NCBI GenBank assembly: GCA_951799445.1
Contig: OX637291.1
Coordinates: 11,844,501-11,908,500, forward strand
Source of the DNA: Pseudisothecium myosuroides
Taxonomy: Eukaryota > Streptophyta > Bryopsida > Hypnales > Lembophyllaceae
Direction of reading: 5' to 3'
Length of the DNA: 64,000 nucleotides
Part shown: one piece after another, positions 1 through 12,347 of the stretch
Layout of the letters: each line of letters begins with the position of its first letter
How positions within the stretch are numbered: position 1 is the stretch's first letter
Made by a program: the position numbers and the translations under genes
Notes under the pieces: model-generated
Database searches by the model: none
Told to the model about the DNA's origin: nothing
The model's input: the letters and a program-made list of their open reading frames with translations, nothing else

Positions 1-210
1 GAATTCCAAAGCGTTTTCTTTTATTACGACCTCAATCTGGCCTACTTTTACAGAGACCTAGATCGACAAGGTCAATTGAAACGAGATCGAGACTAATTAC
101 AATGCCATAATCATTGAACGAGACATTCGTCCAGGTAGGCAGCTAGCTAGCTACGGGGCGAGTGATCGACCCTGACAGTACTTAGCTAGCTCAACGCAAT
201 TCACTTCAGA

Positions 211-609
211 TCAATTCCAGCCGTGGACCCAGACCGGAGGCTTCCCCGCTTCGCTGCGGTAGAATCCGTCGGGACGCACATGCCACTCGCAGTGCTTGCA
301 AGGGCGAGTCCGCTGCTCGAGTGCGCCGGTGTCTTTCCAGACGTCGAAGATGGGGGTGTGAGAGCCCCAGCCAAAGCGGCACCAGAAGAGCGTGTTCTTC
401 AAGTAGTTGGGCGCAAAGCCCCAGCCGTACTTGCCCCCCGGGAGCAGCTGGTGCTCGCCCAAGTCATTGTTTTTGGATTGGCAGTGCAGCAGAATTGGCT
501 GCCCCACCTCGTTGAAAATATTCACGTCCGCCTTGCTCGCGCTCGCAGTCGTCGCAGCCACGAGGACCACCAGGGCCACCGCGGCCATGATGACGTTCAT
601 TCTTCCCAT
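211..609 (-). CDS. Gene A: secreted S1/S-protein-homologue family protein
   Basis: Predicted 132-residue secreted protein. Residues 1-24 form a signal peptide with an Ala/Val-rich core ending ASAS. The mature part carries the plant self-incompatibility S1 signature: a VNIFNEVG strand, LLHCQSKNNDLGEH, a YGWGF strand, NTLFWCRFGW, FDVWKD and CKHCEW. The four cysteines (43, 77, 104, 107) are the usual SPH set. In poppy the founding member is the stigma ligand that triggers self-incompatibility; most SPH genes elsewhere have no known role, so none is assigned here. I chose the Met of MGRMNV because the upstream in-frame Met of this ORF (codon ending at 645) is not conserved in paralogue C. A splice acceptor-like TTCCAG lies just before it. 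A TTTTATT at about 20-26 is AATAAAA on the coding strand and may be the poly(A) signal. Gene D is nearly identical. Confidence 0.9.
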   Translation of the reverse strand: MGRMNVIMAAVALVVLVAATTASASKADVNIFNEVGQPILLHCQSKNNDLGEHQLLPGGKYGWGFAPNYLKNTLFWCRFGWGSHTPIFDVWKDTGALEQRTRPCKHCEWHVRPDGFYRSEAGKPPVWVHGWN

Positions 610-982
610 CCTTGCTGCTGGAATCCGCGCCAGGTGCTCAAGCATTTAATTCGATTCGATCTGCAACATACCCCGGAGCAATCCACATTTCAGCACACTG
701 TATGTTACTGCATGACAGGAAATTTCGAAACATGTAAGCTCAGAGATAGAAGTCTACAGTATATATGCACCTTAAATGAGCAAGAACACACTACCAGTAT
801 CAGCGACAATAGTTAAGCAAGAACATATGCCGAGACAACCTAAAAGAACTTTGTGGGGGCGGAAAAACCATGCTACATTGCTACCATCATGCTACATTGC
901 TACCGCACTAATTGGATAAAAAAGAAATGACTCATACGTATGAAAATCAACGTGAATGAAGAGACTCTTAGAAATAGTTACA

Positions 983-1098
983 CTAACTTGGCCACACTTC
1001 ACCACACAGCCAAAGAGGAGAGCAAAGATATGACCTTGCCACACTCGCCACAAAACCTTTGAAGAGTGAATAGAGGGTTTGAGGGAAGTCTTTTTATA
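983..1098 (-). promoter_or_regulatory. Promoter and putative 5'-UTR intron donor of gene A
   Basis: On the minus strand TATAAAAA lies at 1098-1091. About 105 bases downstream, CAA followed by GTTAGTG (donor GT at 987-986) looks like the end of a non-coding first exon. The same TATA and CCAAGTTAG blocks lie at matching places upstream of paralogues C and D. This suggests a transcript starting near 1065 with a roughly 350-base 5'-UTR intron ending just before the start codon. Inferred from conservation only. Confidence 0.5.
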
Positions 1099-1689
1099 CT
1101 TGCAAGAGCATCCTTGTTTTCCGGTTGTCTAGTGGTTAGTAGTTATCCATTTGCAAATGTCCATATTTGGTAGATATATCAAAACATGACATGTCAAGCA
1201 TTGGTTGGCTTGTCCTAGTTGAGATAAGATTAAATCCGATATATGTTGATCGAAGAATCTCGAAATCTTCGAGGTCGTGCTAAACGGTCAAGTCCAAGAT
1301 GGTTCAACAAGATCAAGCACGACCCAAGATGGTTCAACGGGTTCAACGGGATTTGATCTCTATGAATTGTCTCTTTGACCGTTGAAAGGTTTTCAACACA
1401 CTTTTGATTTTCAATGACAATGAAACGTTTCTTAGAATCCTTTCACGAATTTTTTGGGATAGAGAATAGGGAACGGAAGCTTCTTCAACAACTTTGGCCC
1501 TTGACCAATTGACCCGCTATATAGGTTAAGTTAGTCCTCTTTATATTGAAGCTTAGACCTATCTTATGTACCAATCTTAATTAATTATTTGTGTATTTTT
1601 GGATTCATTTAAATAGTTCACTGCAAAATTATTCTTTATAAGCATCTTAGCAAGGTTCTCAAAAAACTTTTCATTATTTAACAATATAA

Positions 1690-2407
1690 GGGTCGTTGCA
1701 AGAAACATTGATACTATTTATTATTTTGTCACAAAGAGAGTGCCGGAGCTTTTCTTCACAATAACTCCTAAAGCATGACTTGTATAAACTTGAAATTTTT
1801 ATTGGAGATGTTTTTTTTGAAGATAATTAAATTCCATATATTTTTAGAAATTTTAGAAAAATAATTTATATTTTAATTTAATTTTAATTATTTTATCATA
1901 TTTTCAATTTTAGATGTTTTTAGTATTATAGAGTACTCAAAATTAATGATCTAAAGCTGAAATTTTGGTAATCTATTTTTATATTAGGTTGGCATGTTCC
2001 TACCAAGGGGTGTTTAAAATATATTATTTTATATATCCTCCATATTTGTAGAAATAGGGGTCCTTTGTGCCTGCACTTCTCAATACTAAAGATGGATTTC
2101 AGATCATTTTTTTGTGAAATCTTTTTATTGTAAAGTTCTTCCAAATGGCTAATTTTTAATATCTTTGTAAATTATTATTTTTTTTTTACAAATTAAAACA
2201 TCAACGTATCTATTTTCTTGCAATTCTACACTTTTCTAGTTCTCCTACTGAGGGCTTTTTTATGCTTTTCCTTCATTAGATACCTTTTTTTATAGGTCTA
2301 TATACTAAATATATTTTTAAAATTTTAAAATTTTATAGTATACCAAAAAAAAAGGTTGAAAATTGACAAAGTGGAACAAATTGGGGCAAGTCATTTTTGC
2401 AATCACC
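1690..2407. mobile_element. MITE-like element, GGGTSRTTGCAAGAA family (copy-1 allele)
   Basis: The left end reads GGGTCGTTGCAAGAAA. The right end, ATTTTTGCAATCACC, is its imperfect inverted repeat. The element is flanked on both sides by TATAA, a 5-base target duplication. It has no transposase ORF. The same element with the same TATAA flanks lies at 40022-40738, so it inserted before the segmental duplication. Superfamily not assigned. Confidence 0.72.
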
Positions 2408-5220
2408 TATAAAATTAAGAAAATAGTTATATGGAAATCTTCCAAGACTAAAAGCGTATCATTGAAGTAAATCAAGGAAAAGTCCCATAAAAGTTGTATT
2501 AGGACAGATGGGCTCATGAGCAATAAGAAATTCATCAAAAAAATTTATAGGAAAAGAGTCAAAAGACCTTTAAATATGTGTCCGGTCTAGATTTCCATAA
2601 TACTGCTATTCTATTATCTAACTATAGTTGTTTTCATTTTTATTAAAAATAATAGAAATTAAGAAAGTAAATTATCAAAGATTCCTTCAATATTCTTCAA
2701 TGATCAAAGTTTGTCAAATGTTTGAAAGTTTTGGTAAGGAATTTTTTATTCTCTTACAATAACAAAAGGTTCTTTTATTCAAACTATTTCAACGTTAACT
2801 TTGCTAAATTGAAAGGATATTCAAATGAGTTAAACATATATTTACTTTTTAATACCTAATGGATTAGAGGAGTACTAGAAGATAGTTTGAATTTCTAAAG
2901 TTGTAAAGATGTATCATAAAATATAACTTAGAAGGATAACATAGTGATGGACTATAACAAAAGTTTTTAAATATAACTACAAACCATATCCATATATTTA
3001 CATCAACTACTGCACTAAGTCATTAACCAATAATTTTCAATAAAATTTGAAAAGAAGAATTGAAAATTCCATCTAAAAAAAGGTATTGTTTTACTTCTAA
3101 AGTTTGTAATAATAAAATGCAAAAAATGCTCTTTTAAACATTATGTTCATTCATTTTTGAATTCTTAGTTCAAAAAAAAAATTGCTAGCTGAACTTCTTA
3201 TTTTTCAAAGTGGCTTTTGAACTATTTAACCCTTTTGGTCCTTTAGTTAAGGAATTTACAATTTATTTTCCCTTCTATCTTGTACTTACATCAAAGGAAC
3301 ATTTTTTTAAAGAATGAAAACCAATTTTTTTTTAATTTTGTAGAATATCAATTCAATACTTTTGCATAAAAAATTGAATTTAAAATCCTAAGTGCCATGA
3401 TATTTTTGAACTTCAATCAATGCAGGCATGACAGGGGATCTTTTGTTTTTTGTGAATCAATTGAAGGCTCCTTAATTCATTGTAGAACATCAATCTTGAA
3501 CGTGAGCTTGCCTATGTATTGTGTGCCCTTATAACATGAATATATTCTTGAACATTATAGTAATCATACTCATCATAGAGTTGAAGGATCCCTTGCCTTT
3601 CCATTCAAAAATATTATGGCAAAAAATTTAAGTTAACTAGGACAATTCAAAGGCTTATAATTTTAGTATGACAAGGTGCAAACAAAAAACTCCTTCACTT
3701 TAAATGCCAATATTGTGCAATCTATAAAGTCAAAGTTTTTGAAATTTCTTCCATATATTTTCATACTTAGTCTATTGTAAATTTACTTTAGTTTGAGGCT
3801 AGATAGGCAATAAAAAAACTTATTTAAATTTTGGCACTTTATACTAGAAAAAGCAGTTCACATTGGAAATTAAAGAAAAAAGATCTTGGAATTTTAGCAA
3901 TAAGCAAACAAAACATTCCTCATACAATCAAATTGTCAACATTCAAATGTCTCAATAGAATTGGACGGCTTATATTTACAACATCATAAATTTAAACAAT
4001 TCATATTGTCATTTATTAAATAAAAAAATGAAGATAATTAAATGTTGGAGATTTTTTCACACAAAGAAATTAATATAGTTGTGGCAAAAAAGTATGCAAC
4101 AATAATCTATATGTAATATTAGTCAATAACTCTATATGCATTGGATTCTACTTAGAATGTATAATTGTAGGCTAGCTTAAGATCTCCACAATTATGAAGG
4201 CAATGTAGACTCAAGTATCTATATTGAAATTGTATAAAATCCTAAGGACAGGTATCCACGTTAAATAGTTTAATGCAATATAACTCACTAAAAAAAATAT
4301 TGAATTTATGAGTAATATTTTATAAAAAGTCATTGAAACTTTAAAAAATAGTCAAGCCAAGAGGAGATTTTACATAAGTTAGTAGTTTGTATTACTAGAA
4401 AGTTCTCACTAAAAAAACACATACGGAATATATCTTTTGTACTACATAATATAGTGTAAATCTCATTTAAAATTCATATAAATTAAATTGAAATAAAAAT
4501 ATATCTTAAACTAACAATATAATATACTAAAATTATTAATTATTAGTAATAATAATAAAACTTACAAGACATAGGATATTACAACATTTGTAATAATTAT
4601 CAATATATATTTTTGAATTGAAAATATTAATAAATAGAGTCTAAAATAAAGGTCTTTTGTCAAATTGTGTTATTTTATAATATATTTGTCTTTTGAAATG
4701 GATTGAATGCCTTCTAAAATCCTTGAAGGCTTTTGATATGTTTTAACCAAAAATTATATAAAATCACAATTTTCTAAAATGATACCGAAATCTTTTTTTT
4801 TTGATATATTTTTACCTACTATAGTCTTATGGTCATTTTTAAAATAAAAAACCACTCAAAATTGCCATTTTTATTGCAAAGAGCAAAATAACTTGAATTT
4901 TTTTTAATATCTAACTATAGGAGCTTGCACTAGAATAGTATAAGAATGTGTGGAAGAAGTTTTTAGAAGCTTAAATTGGGTATACTTCAAGATATTTGCT
5001 TTTAAAGTGAAAGAAATTGTTATTTCATCATCTTGTAGGACTAGATTATAAGATTTTAAATCTTCTTAACTTAAAAAAGAATTTACCTTCAAATTTTGAA
5101 TTAATTTTTTTTATATTGGATAATTGAGTTGAGAATTTAGGAAAAAGTCTCCAAAATAAAAATTTGGTTTTCAATCTTAAATTTACAAAAAAAACAGAAG
5201 TGGATATAAGATAGAAGGAA
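2408..5220. other. AT-rich gene-free spacer shared by both duplicate copies
   Basis: No ORF with protein-like composition, RNA gene or ordered repeat was seen. The stretch is aligned by 41584-45150 in copy 2, apart from insertions in that copy. Poly(A)/poly(T) runs and ATTA-rich segments dominate. Confidence 0.6.
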
Positions 5221-5342
5221 GGTGATTGCAAGAAACACTTGCTCATTTTGTTGCATTCCACATTAGTCATGCTTTTTTTTTCTAGAGTACTTAAATTTTT
5301 CTTTTTTAATTTTTCTTTTTTTTTAAACATAGACAATGTATA

Positions 5343-5578
5343 CAACCTTTAACTCTACAACGACGCGGGTGGTGACTCTGGAAATCATGCATTGTGTAAC
5401 CGTGAGAGTCATTGGAATAAAAAAATCCAAAAGTACTCATTGGAAGTCAAGCTACTGTAGATGTTCTCTACTTTCCACAAAAAATTCCAAGGATGAATAG
5501 TTGTAGTTCTGTCCTACATTGGAGAATTCCTTGTCATTCATCGGACACTTATTGTCTGCAGCGTCCTTACTGGGTTAA
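5343..5578. mobile_element. Copy-1-only insertion flanked by TTAA
   Basis: Copy 2 (45295) reads straight from ACCTTTAA into TCTCTAAAGTTCC. Copy 1 has about 230 extra, less AT-rich bases, starting CTCTACAACGACGCGGG, with TTAA at both junctions. No clear terminal inverted repeat was seen. It may be another TTAA-targeting element or a deletion derivative in copy 2. Confidence 0.45.
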
Positions 5579-6498
5579 TCCCTGAAGTTCCTTGACTATG
5601 TTTTTGCCAAAAATGCTCTAAAGTAGTCATTTCTAGTATAAATACCAAATTTTAGAAAAAAAACATTTTTGAACACATCTAACCATAGGAGCTTGTAGTA
5701 CTATGGATTGAAAAGATGTGGAAAAAAATTCAGAATTTTCCACCGTGTAGATTGCAAGGTAAGAGCGTTTAAATTGACAAAAATCCATTTTCTGGCCTTG
5801 AAAAAAACAAGGCAACTGCACTTCACAAGGTCACATTTGTATAAAAAAATGTCCATGTTGGTAGTACTTCTTTGGATTCATTCTTCACAGCAAGTTGGCT
5901 ACATGCTGAAAAATTTCAAATTATTTGGAATTGTACAACGCATAGGAAAAAATAGTAAGTAGAAAGAAGTAGAGAATGTTTCAAAATACTAAATTGTTAA
6001 GAATTTACTTATGAAATTGAAAAATGCCAATCTCAATGTTCTCAATGTTATAGTAAACAATCTACATCCTATGATTCTATTTTTTTCAAAAAATATTGAA
6101 AATTGAGTGAAATAATCAACTTCAAAGTTTATTTTAGAGTAGAAAATCCATAACTGCCTACAAACTGAAACTCCTCATAACTTTCATTTCATTGATCAAA
6201 ATGGAATGATTCAAAGCTTTCTATGCATACATAAATCTTAAAAACCAATTTTAAATTTTTGTTTCTGAAATAAGTGATTTTTTATGGTCTGCCTAGACTA
6301 CCCGGCCAAAAAAATTGTTACATATTATACAATAATTTTTTACCCATGTAGTCAAAAGTTATAAAAAATTGTTGGGCCTTAAAAAAACACCTCATCTTTA
6401 TGTTGTGTAAAAATTTCAAAGAAAAAAAATCCATTTGTAGTGAGCTCCCTAAAATTGCTATGTAGCCAAAAAATAAAACTTAGTCCTTCAGGAATTAG
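5575..6498. mobile_element. TTAA-flanked inverted-repeat element, degenerate (copy 1)
   Basis: It begins TTAATCCCTGAAGTTCC and ends CCTTCAGGAATTAG, an imperfect inverted repeat with a TTAA-like junction at each end. The interior includes the recurring CATAACTTTC and TGATCAAAATGGAATGATTC blocks. These also occur in the related elements at 10461-11413 and 50319-52031. The element interrupts an older MITE of the GGTGATTGCAAGAAACAC type that starts near 5221. No transposase ORF. Copy 2 carries the same element at 45295-46884. Confidence 0.6.
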
Positions 6499-7823
6499 AA
6501 TGAAGGCAATCAACAAAAGAAAAGCATTGAAAAATTCTTTAAGTAGAAAAACTAGAAAATTGCCAAATCTCAATAAAATAGATACTTCACTATTTTAATT
6601 AGGAAAAAATAGGAAAATAATAAATAAATAAAAATTGTCCATGTGTAGGCTTGTAGCAGTTTTATGGAGATGATCATTCACCAAAAAACGCATCAAATTA
6701 ATATTTCATATATTTCAAAATGCATGTAGAAAAAAACTCACTTTATAGACTTCTACACAACATGTGATTAATTGTTTTTAAAAATCCTTTGCACAATAGC
6801 TAAAAGTTTATTTGAAGAACAACCTTTCTAAATTTCAGCTTCAAATTTGTTTTTGGGGGTATTCATTTTGTTCCATAAAACCCAAAATTGGCATATGTGA
6901 CAAAAATTACGGGCTACTTTCGGACACTAAAACATTTTTCAAAATGCTTACCAATATTATATTCAAATGGCTTGGCCTCTAAGTGTTTCAAATCAATTTT
7001 TGAAAGACTTAGAATTACATCTCGGAATGAAATAGCAAAATAAGCATTGGAGATGAAATTACAATGTTAATCATCTTGTAAAAAAAATTTTAATTTTTAA
7101 TAATTGACGAAGCCATTCTTTTTCAACAAGCATCAAACATTGGCAAAGTTTGCAATATGTGATTGAAAATTGAAAATTGCAATTTTACAAGCCTATTCTA
7201 CGCTTTGTTGAATCCAAGGCAAATAAATAACACGAAGACACCACAAGAGATAGTGCTTTTTGATTTCTTCACTTGTACAAATCCAAGTCTAAAATTGCAG
7301 AAAATTGTGTTATTTCTTTATAAAATGCATTAAAGATAACATATTTATTTGTTTTGAATCCAAAGCAAGTAAATAACACAAAGCATTAGAAAAAATTTCA
7401 GGCCATGGGAGGGTTGCTTTCTTGCAAGAAAATGTGCAATTACAAGAAATATCAACCCAAATTAGGCGTAAGAGAATCTGTAAAGTGAGCAGTTAGCTAA
7501 TGTGCCTTGTCGGATTTTCAATATAAAAAAATTTATTATTATTATTTTAATTAAAAAAATAAATTATTTCACTATATTTGCACAACGAGGGAATATGGGA
7601 TAATTTGGAACAAAGTGGAAGCATAACCACTCATACTCAAAATGCAAAAGTTGAAAACTTAGCAAAAATTTCAACCTCATTTAAGCATAGTAATTTAATT
7701 TTTTCAAAATTTGTCGAGTTCAGAATTTGGACATTATTGGCTTACAATGCACTTTGATGGCCTGTTTCTAGTTCTTCGTACAATGTCCATTTTCAACAAA
7801 AAAATTTGAGAAAGTTACGCATA

Positions 7824-8198
7824 GGGGAGGCAACCCATTCCTGATCACCCCCCCCATTGTGGCAGGGGAGGGTGGTCTATTTCCGTGAATGTCCTGAATA
7901 ATAAATGACAATTTCTGACAGTCATTGATTGGTCAAAAATTAACTATTACACGAATGAATCATTGTTCGTTTTGTATCCAGTGCTTGGTCAGAATTGGGA
8001 AAGCCATTTCACTAGAATGGAAAGAACCTGGTCTATCGTTCAAAAATTCATGGTAATTTCATTTTGCGATATAAAAATCTGAAATATTATGGAAAGCCTC
8101 CTCTGTCTATTTTTGCACACTAATAAATTGACCCGCTAAAGAACCACACACTTTAGATACGTGGAATGCTTATTTGATCGGAAATGGGTTGCCTCCCC
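7824..8198. mobile_element. 375 bp TIR element with TA target duplication (copy 1 only)
   Basis: The ends are GGGGAGGCAACCCATT and AATGGGTTGCCTCCCC, a strong inverted repeat, with TA on each side. Copy 2 at about 48514 has the empty site reading ACGCATACTAATTTAG. The clean presence/absence pair supports insertion here. The TA duplication suggests a Tc1/mariner-type MITE, although the termini are not the classical Stowaway CTCCCTC. A small ORF inside (from 8161) only spans the junction and is not a gene. Confidence 0.8.
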
Positions 8199-8920
8199 TA
8201 CTAGTTTAGTTTGTTTGGTTGACAATCTAAGAAGTTATGAATGTTTGAGAAGCATTTCAATAGAAGGAAGTTTAGTTGTAGATGTTTTTTTTGCAATTTT
8301 TATTTTACATTTTGTAAGCTATTTTGGAAATATAGTGAGTCAATCGAATGATATTTATTTCACTAATGTATTTGTATGCTAGTTTAGAAATCAAGTTTCA
8401 CCTTTGATATGTTGCAAGGAAAATTTCAACATACTTTTTCAACACTAAAATTAAATTATGATCTTGCAATCTATGTGGCTAAATGACCCCAAATTTGATT
8501 CATGTCATTTACAACAGATACACTACAGGATTACACTATGATGATTTTAAACCCTAAAATTGTAGGGACTCTTCGAGGTTAAACAATGTTGGAATTTGTG
8601 TTAGTTTACATTGTGTCTAACATGCATTTGTTCTAGTACTTGAAAGTATATCTTAAAGTAGCATGAAACCAAGTACTTTAATAAGCTTGCACCCGCCAAT
8701 TAAATGGGATAAGTGTATATGTATGCCTAAGGGTACATTCACACCAAAAGTGGAAATATAAAATCTATGAGGTTGAGATTCCAAATTCAACTATTGCCAA
8801 ATTGTTTGGACCAAAGAGACAAATCTTCACCACAATCTAATGTAGTCTATGATATGATGGATGAATAATATCTTAAATCTTGAAGGTTATAGTTTTTAAA
8901 ATAAATAATTATTTGTAAGA

Positions 8921-9224
8921 CATTAAATGAGATTCGGGGGGTCTGGAGGGTTGTTTCAGGCTTGTTCCCGGCTCTGTTCCCCCAGGCCTTAAAGAACGTT
9001 GCTACCAGATTTTATTTTATTTAAAAAAAAATGAAAATGAAAATGAAAATGAAAATTCTTAAAATGAAAAACAAAGTTTTTTTTTTTTTTTTTTCCCCGG
9101 AAAGTGACGTGGCAGTCTCTCGGCCACGTCAGCGCAGCTGCTGTAGTGCAGTTTCAGCCTGTTTTATAGGTTGGGAACTCTAGGGAATTCATAGCCCTCC
9201 AAAGGAGCTGAAAAACATCTAATG
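8921..9224. mobile_element. GC-richer copy-1-only insertion with CATTARATG ends
   Basis: The ends CATTAAATGAGATTC and CATCTAATG are short inverted repeats. Copy 2 near 49230 lacks the whole stretch and reads GTAAGAATTAGTAAG. The interior holds a GGGGGG run, a GAAAAT microsatellite, a long T run and a local hairpin of GACGTGGC with GGCCACGTC. No target duplication longer than a base can be seen, so the element class is unclear. Confidence 0.6.
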
Positions 9225-9328
9225 ATTAGTAAGGGTCTCAATGAGGGTACCTAAATCTCATGGGGAGGTCAATTGGATTCCTCGTTGTCCAGTGAGGATC
9301 ATATTTTTTCTTGTTCAACGATCTAATT

Positions 9329-10040
9329 GGGTAGTTTGCAAGAAAGACTACCCTGTTTTTGTAGCATTTAGGCAATTTCATTGGAACACTGTAAAATTAG
9401 ATTTTTTTAAATATAAAAAATATGAATAATATATATACCTTTAAGAAAAAAGTATCCTTAGAAGGAAAAGCATAGAAAAATTTACTAAGTAGGAGAGCTA
9501 GAAAAATGCAAAATCTCAAGAAAATAGGTACCTTGACTTTTTAATTTGTAAAAAATAGGGAAAGCAATTTTTTTTAAAACTAAAAATTTGAAATTTAAAA
9601 GAACTTTATGATGTAGAGATTTCACAAAAAAATGATCTTGAAACCATCTTCGATATTCAAAAATGCGTGCGCAAAAGAGCCCTATTAGCATGCATGTGGA
9701 GGACATAAAATAATGTTTTTTTAAATGACCTTTTGGTAAGTACATGCCCTCTTAGTGTGAAAATAGACAACAAAATTTCAGCTCTAAATCATTAATTTTG
9801 GGTACTCCGTAGTACTAAAAACCCTTCAATTGCAAAGTGTTTCAAATCAACTAAATTTAAATTTAAATAGAAAAAAAATTGGATTTTTTTGAAAAATAAG
9901 GGATTTGATGACTATCAAGTTAAACATCTCCAATAAAAGTTTCAAGTTAATTGGGTTCATGCTTCAATAGTTAAAGTACATGATGCTTTTGTCATTCCAA
10001 ATGTGACATAAAATAGTACTGATCTTTCTTGCAATCACCC
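9329..10040. mobile_element. Degenerate GGGTSRTTGCAAGAA-family element
   Basis: The left end is GGGTAGTTTGCAAGAAAGAC and the right end GTCTTTCTTGCAATCACCC-like (at 10040). It belongs to the family seen at 1690 and 20026. It has no coding capacity. The matching copy is at about 49337-50051. Confidence 0.5.
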
Positions 10041-10235
10041 AACTATCAATTTTGAGAGGAATATCTATACTTACATGCATTTCATTGTGACATAAAATAG
10101 TTTTAGGTTCATGCTTCAATAGTTAAAGTACATGACACTTCCGTCACTCCAAATGTGATATAAAATAGTACTGGCCTTTCTTGCAATCACCCAACTATCA
10201 ATTGTGTGAGGAATAGCTATACTTACATGCGTTTC
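9957..10235. repeat. Tandem duplication of a 151 bp unit over a MITE end (copy 1 only)
   Basis: Two adjacent units begin TTCATGCTTCAATAG (9957 and 10108) and run through CTTGCAATCACCCAACTATC. Copy 2 at about 49966-50100 has one unit only. The duplication therefore arose, or was lost, after the segmental duplication. Confidence 0.75.
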
Positions 10236-10279
10236 ATTTCAAACCCAATTCCATTCAATGCCTAATTTCACCCCCTATT

Positions 10280-11930
10280 TTTAGCCTCAATTGGCCAATT
10301 CCATCCAGAAAAACATTCAAATTCATTTATTTTTCTGACAAAATCAGTGTATTAATGTCAATTTAAAGGGCTTGTTCAATGCCTAATTTACCTACTTCAA
10401 CCCCAATTTTATCCAGAAAAAACATCCAAATTCATTTATTTTTTTGACAAAATTAGTGCATTAACCCCTAAATTCCTTGACTTTGTTTTTCACTTTTCTC
10501 CCAAAATCTTTTCCTCCAAAATGCTCAAAAACTGCCATTTTGAGCACAAGTACCAAATTTTAGAAAAAAACCATTTTTGGATACATAACACTCTAGGATA
10601 TTGTAGTACTCTAGCGTAAAAAGATGTGAAAAAAAAATTCAGAATTTTCCACCATGTGGATTGCAAGATATTAGCGTTTGAATTGACAAAAATGTTTTTT
10701 TTGGCCTTGCAAGAAATTGGGCAGTTGCACTTCACAAGCTCATTTTTTTATGACAAAGTATCCAAAATGGTGGTTACTCTTTGGATTCATTTTTCAGGGC
10801 AAGTTGGCTACATGCTTGAAAATTTTCAGATCATTTGGAATAGTACAACATATAGAAAAAAATTGTAAGTAGAAAGAAATAGAGAATGGTTTAAAATACT
10901 AAATTGTTAAGAAGTTAATTATAGAATTGAAAAAATGCCAATCCTAATGGTTGAAATGTTGTAATAAACAATCTACATCCTATGATTTTATTTTTTTCCA
11001 AAAATATTGAAAGTTGAGTGAAATAAACAACTTCAAAGTTTATTTTAGAGTAGAAAATCCATAACTACCTGCAAACTAAAATTTCTTATAACTTTTGACT
11101 CATTGATCAAAATGGAATGATTCAAAGATTTTCACATATATATAAATCTAAAAAAACAATTTCAAATTTTTGTTTTTGGAAAAAGTGAATTTTTTTTATT
11201 TGCCTGGACTCCCCGTTTACAAAAAAAACAAACCATATTAGGTCATAACTTTTGACTCCTATTTCCAAATGTCATGAAATTTAGTGCATATGAAAGATAT
11301 CCCCAACCTTCTATCACAATTTTAGCTTAAAATATGCAAATTTCTAGTCACATGTACTTGCCCAAAATTGCTATATTGCTAAAAAATAATAGGTTGGTCC
11401 TTTTTGGTTTTAATGTTAAGAAGCGACAACATCCAAATTCATTTATTTTTTTGACAAAATTAGTGCATTAATGTTATAAAGGGATGACATCCAAATTCAT
11501 TTATTTTTTATTTTTCTGATTTTGTCCCCTAATTTCAACCCCAATTCCATCCAGAAAAACATCCAAATTCATTTATTTTTTCGACAAAATTAGTGCATTA
11601 ATGTGATTTCGTCTTGTACTTTCAACCCCAATTCCATCCATAAAAACATTCAAATTCATTTATTTTTTTGACGAAATTAGTGCATTAATGTTAAGAAGAG
11701 ATAACGTCCAAATTCACTTATTTTTCTAATTTTGTTTTTTAATTTCAACCCCAATTCCATCCATAAAAACATCCAAATTCATTTATTTTTTTGACAAAAT
11801 TAGTGCATTAATGTCATTTTGTCCCCTACTTTCAACCCCAATTCCATCCAAAAAAACATCCAAATTCATTTATTTTTCCGACAAAATTAGTGCATTAATG
11901 TTAAAAAGGGATAATGTGTCAATCCTTTAT
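10280..11930. repeat. Minisatellite-like array interrupted by a TTAA element
   Basis: Units contain CATCCAAATTCATTTATT, GACAAAATTAGTGCATTAATG and CAACCCCAATTCCATCCA. They recur about every 75-115 bases, with two or three units left of the inserted element (10461-11413) and about six to its right. In copy 2 (about 50105-52195) the right-hand part has contracted to about two units. No coding potential. Confidence 0.8.
10461..11413. mobile_element. TTAA-flanked inverted-repeat element inside the minisatellite
   Basis: It starts TTAACCCCTAAATTCC and ends GGTCCTTTTTGGTTTTAA. Neighbouring repeat units read GTGCATTAATGTT without interruption. Here the same unit reads GTGCATTAA, then the element, then TTAATGTT, so TTAA was duplicated on insertion. 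About 950 bp, with no ORF resembling a transposase. Same family as 5575-6498, 35921-36851 and 50319-52031. Confidence 0.75.
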
Positions 11931-12079
11931 TGGTAAGTACTTAAGTGCCATTAGATACATGGAAAGGCAATTATGAGTTGTTTATGGGATGTTTATGACT
12001 CCACTTCATATACAATTTTGTAATTTCAAGGCAAACCACTTCATAAGTTTTCAGAAATCACAATTCAAACTGCAAATCA

Positions 12080-12250
12080 AGGTGGTCATAGACTTGTCTA
12101 CCTTAGCCCCTAAAGGACCGGGGTGAAAAAAACCATGTTGAAAATCAGGGTGGTCATAGACTTGTCTACCTTAAGGACCGGGGTGCAAAAAACCGTGTTG
12201 CAGTAGCCACCACTGGTGGCCTTATGGTCCTTTAGGGTTAGCCCTACAAG
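12080..12250. repeat. Short direct repeats carrying GGACCGGGGTG
   Basis: The phrase GGTGGTCATAGACTTGTC followed by CCTAAAGGACCGGGG occurs twice in tandem (from about 12081 and 12148). It is closed by the inverse phrase GGTCCTTTAGGGTTAG near 12228. It resembles ends of the TTAA element family and may be a deleted member. Copy 2 has the same array at 52207-52380. Confidence 0.5.
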
Positions 12251-12347
12251 GTTTAAACGGAATTTCAGAAATAACTTACCTGCGATGTCAGTTGTCATAA
12301 CTCTGTCATAACCTTCATAAATGGAATTATTGTTTTAAGATATGCCA

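Noticed and set aside
223..816. Long plus-strand ORF opposite gene A, with matching ones opposite genes C and D
   Set aside because: It is the antisense shadow of GC-rich SPH coding sequence; the minus-strand product has the signal peptide and family motifs.
8161..8382. 73-codon ORF
   Set aside because: It begins inside the 7824-8198 element and runs into ordinary spacer; copy 2 lacks its start.
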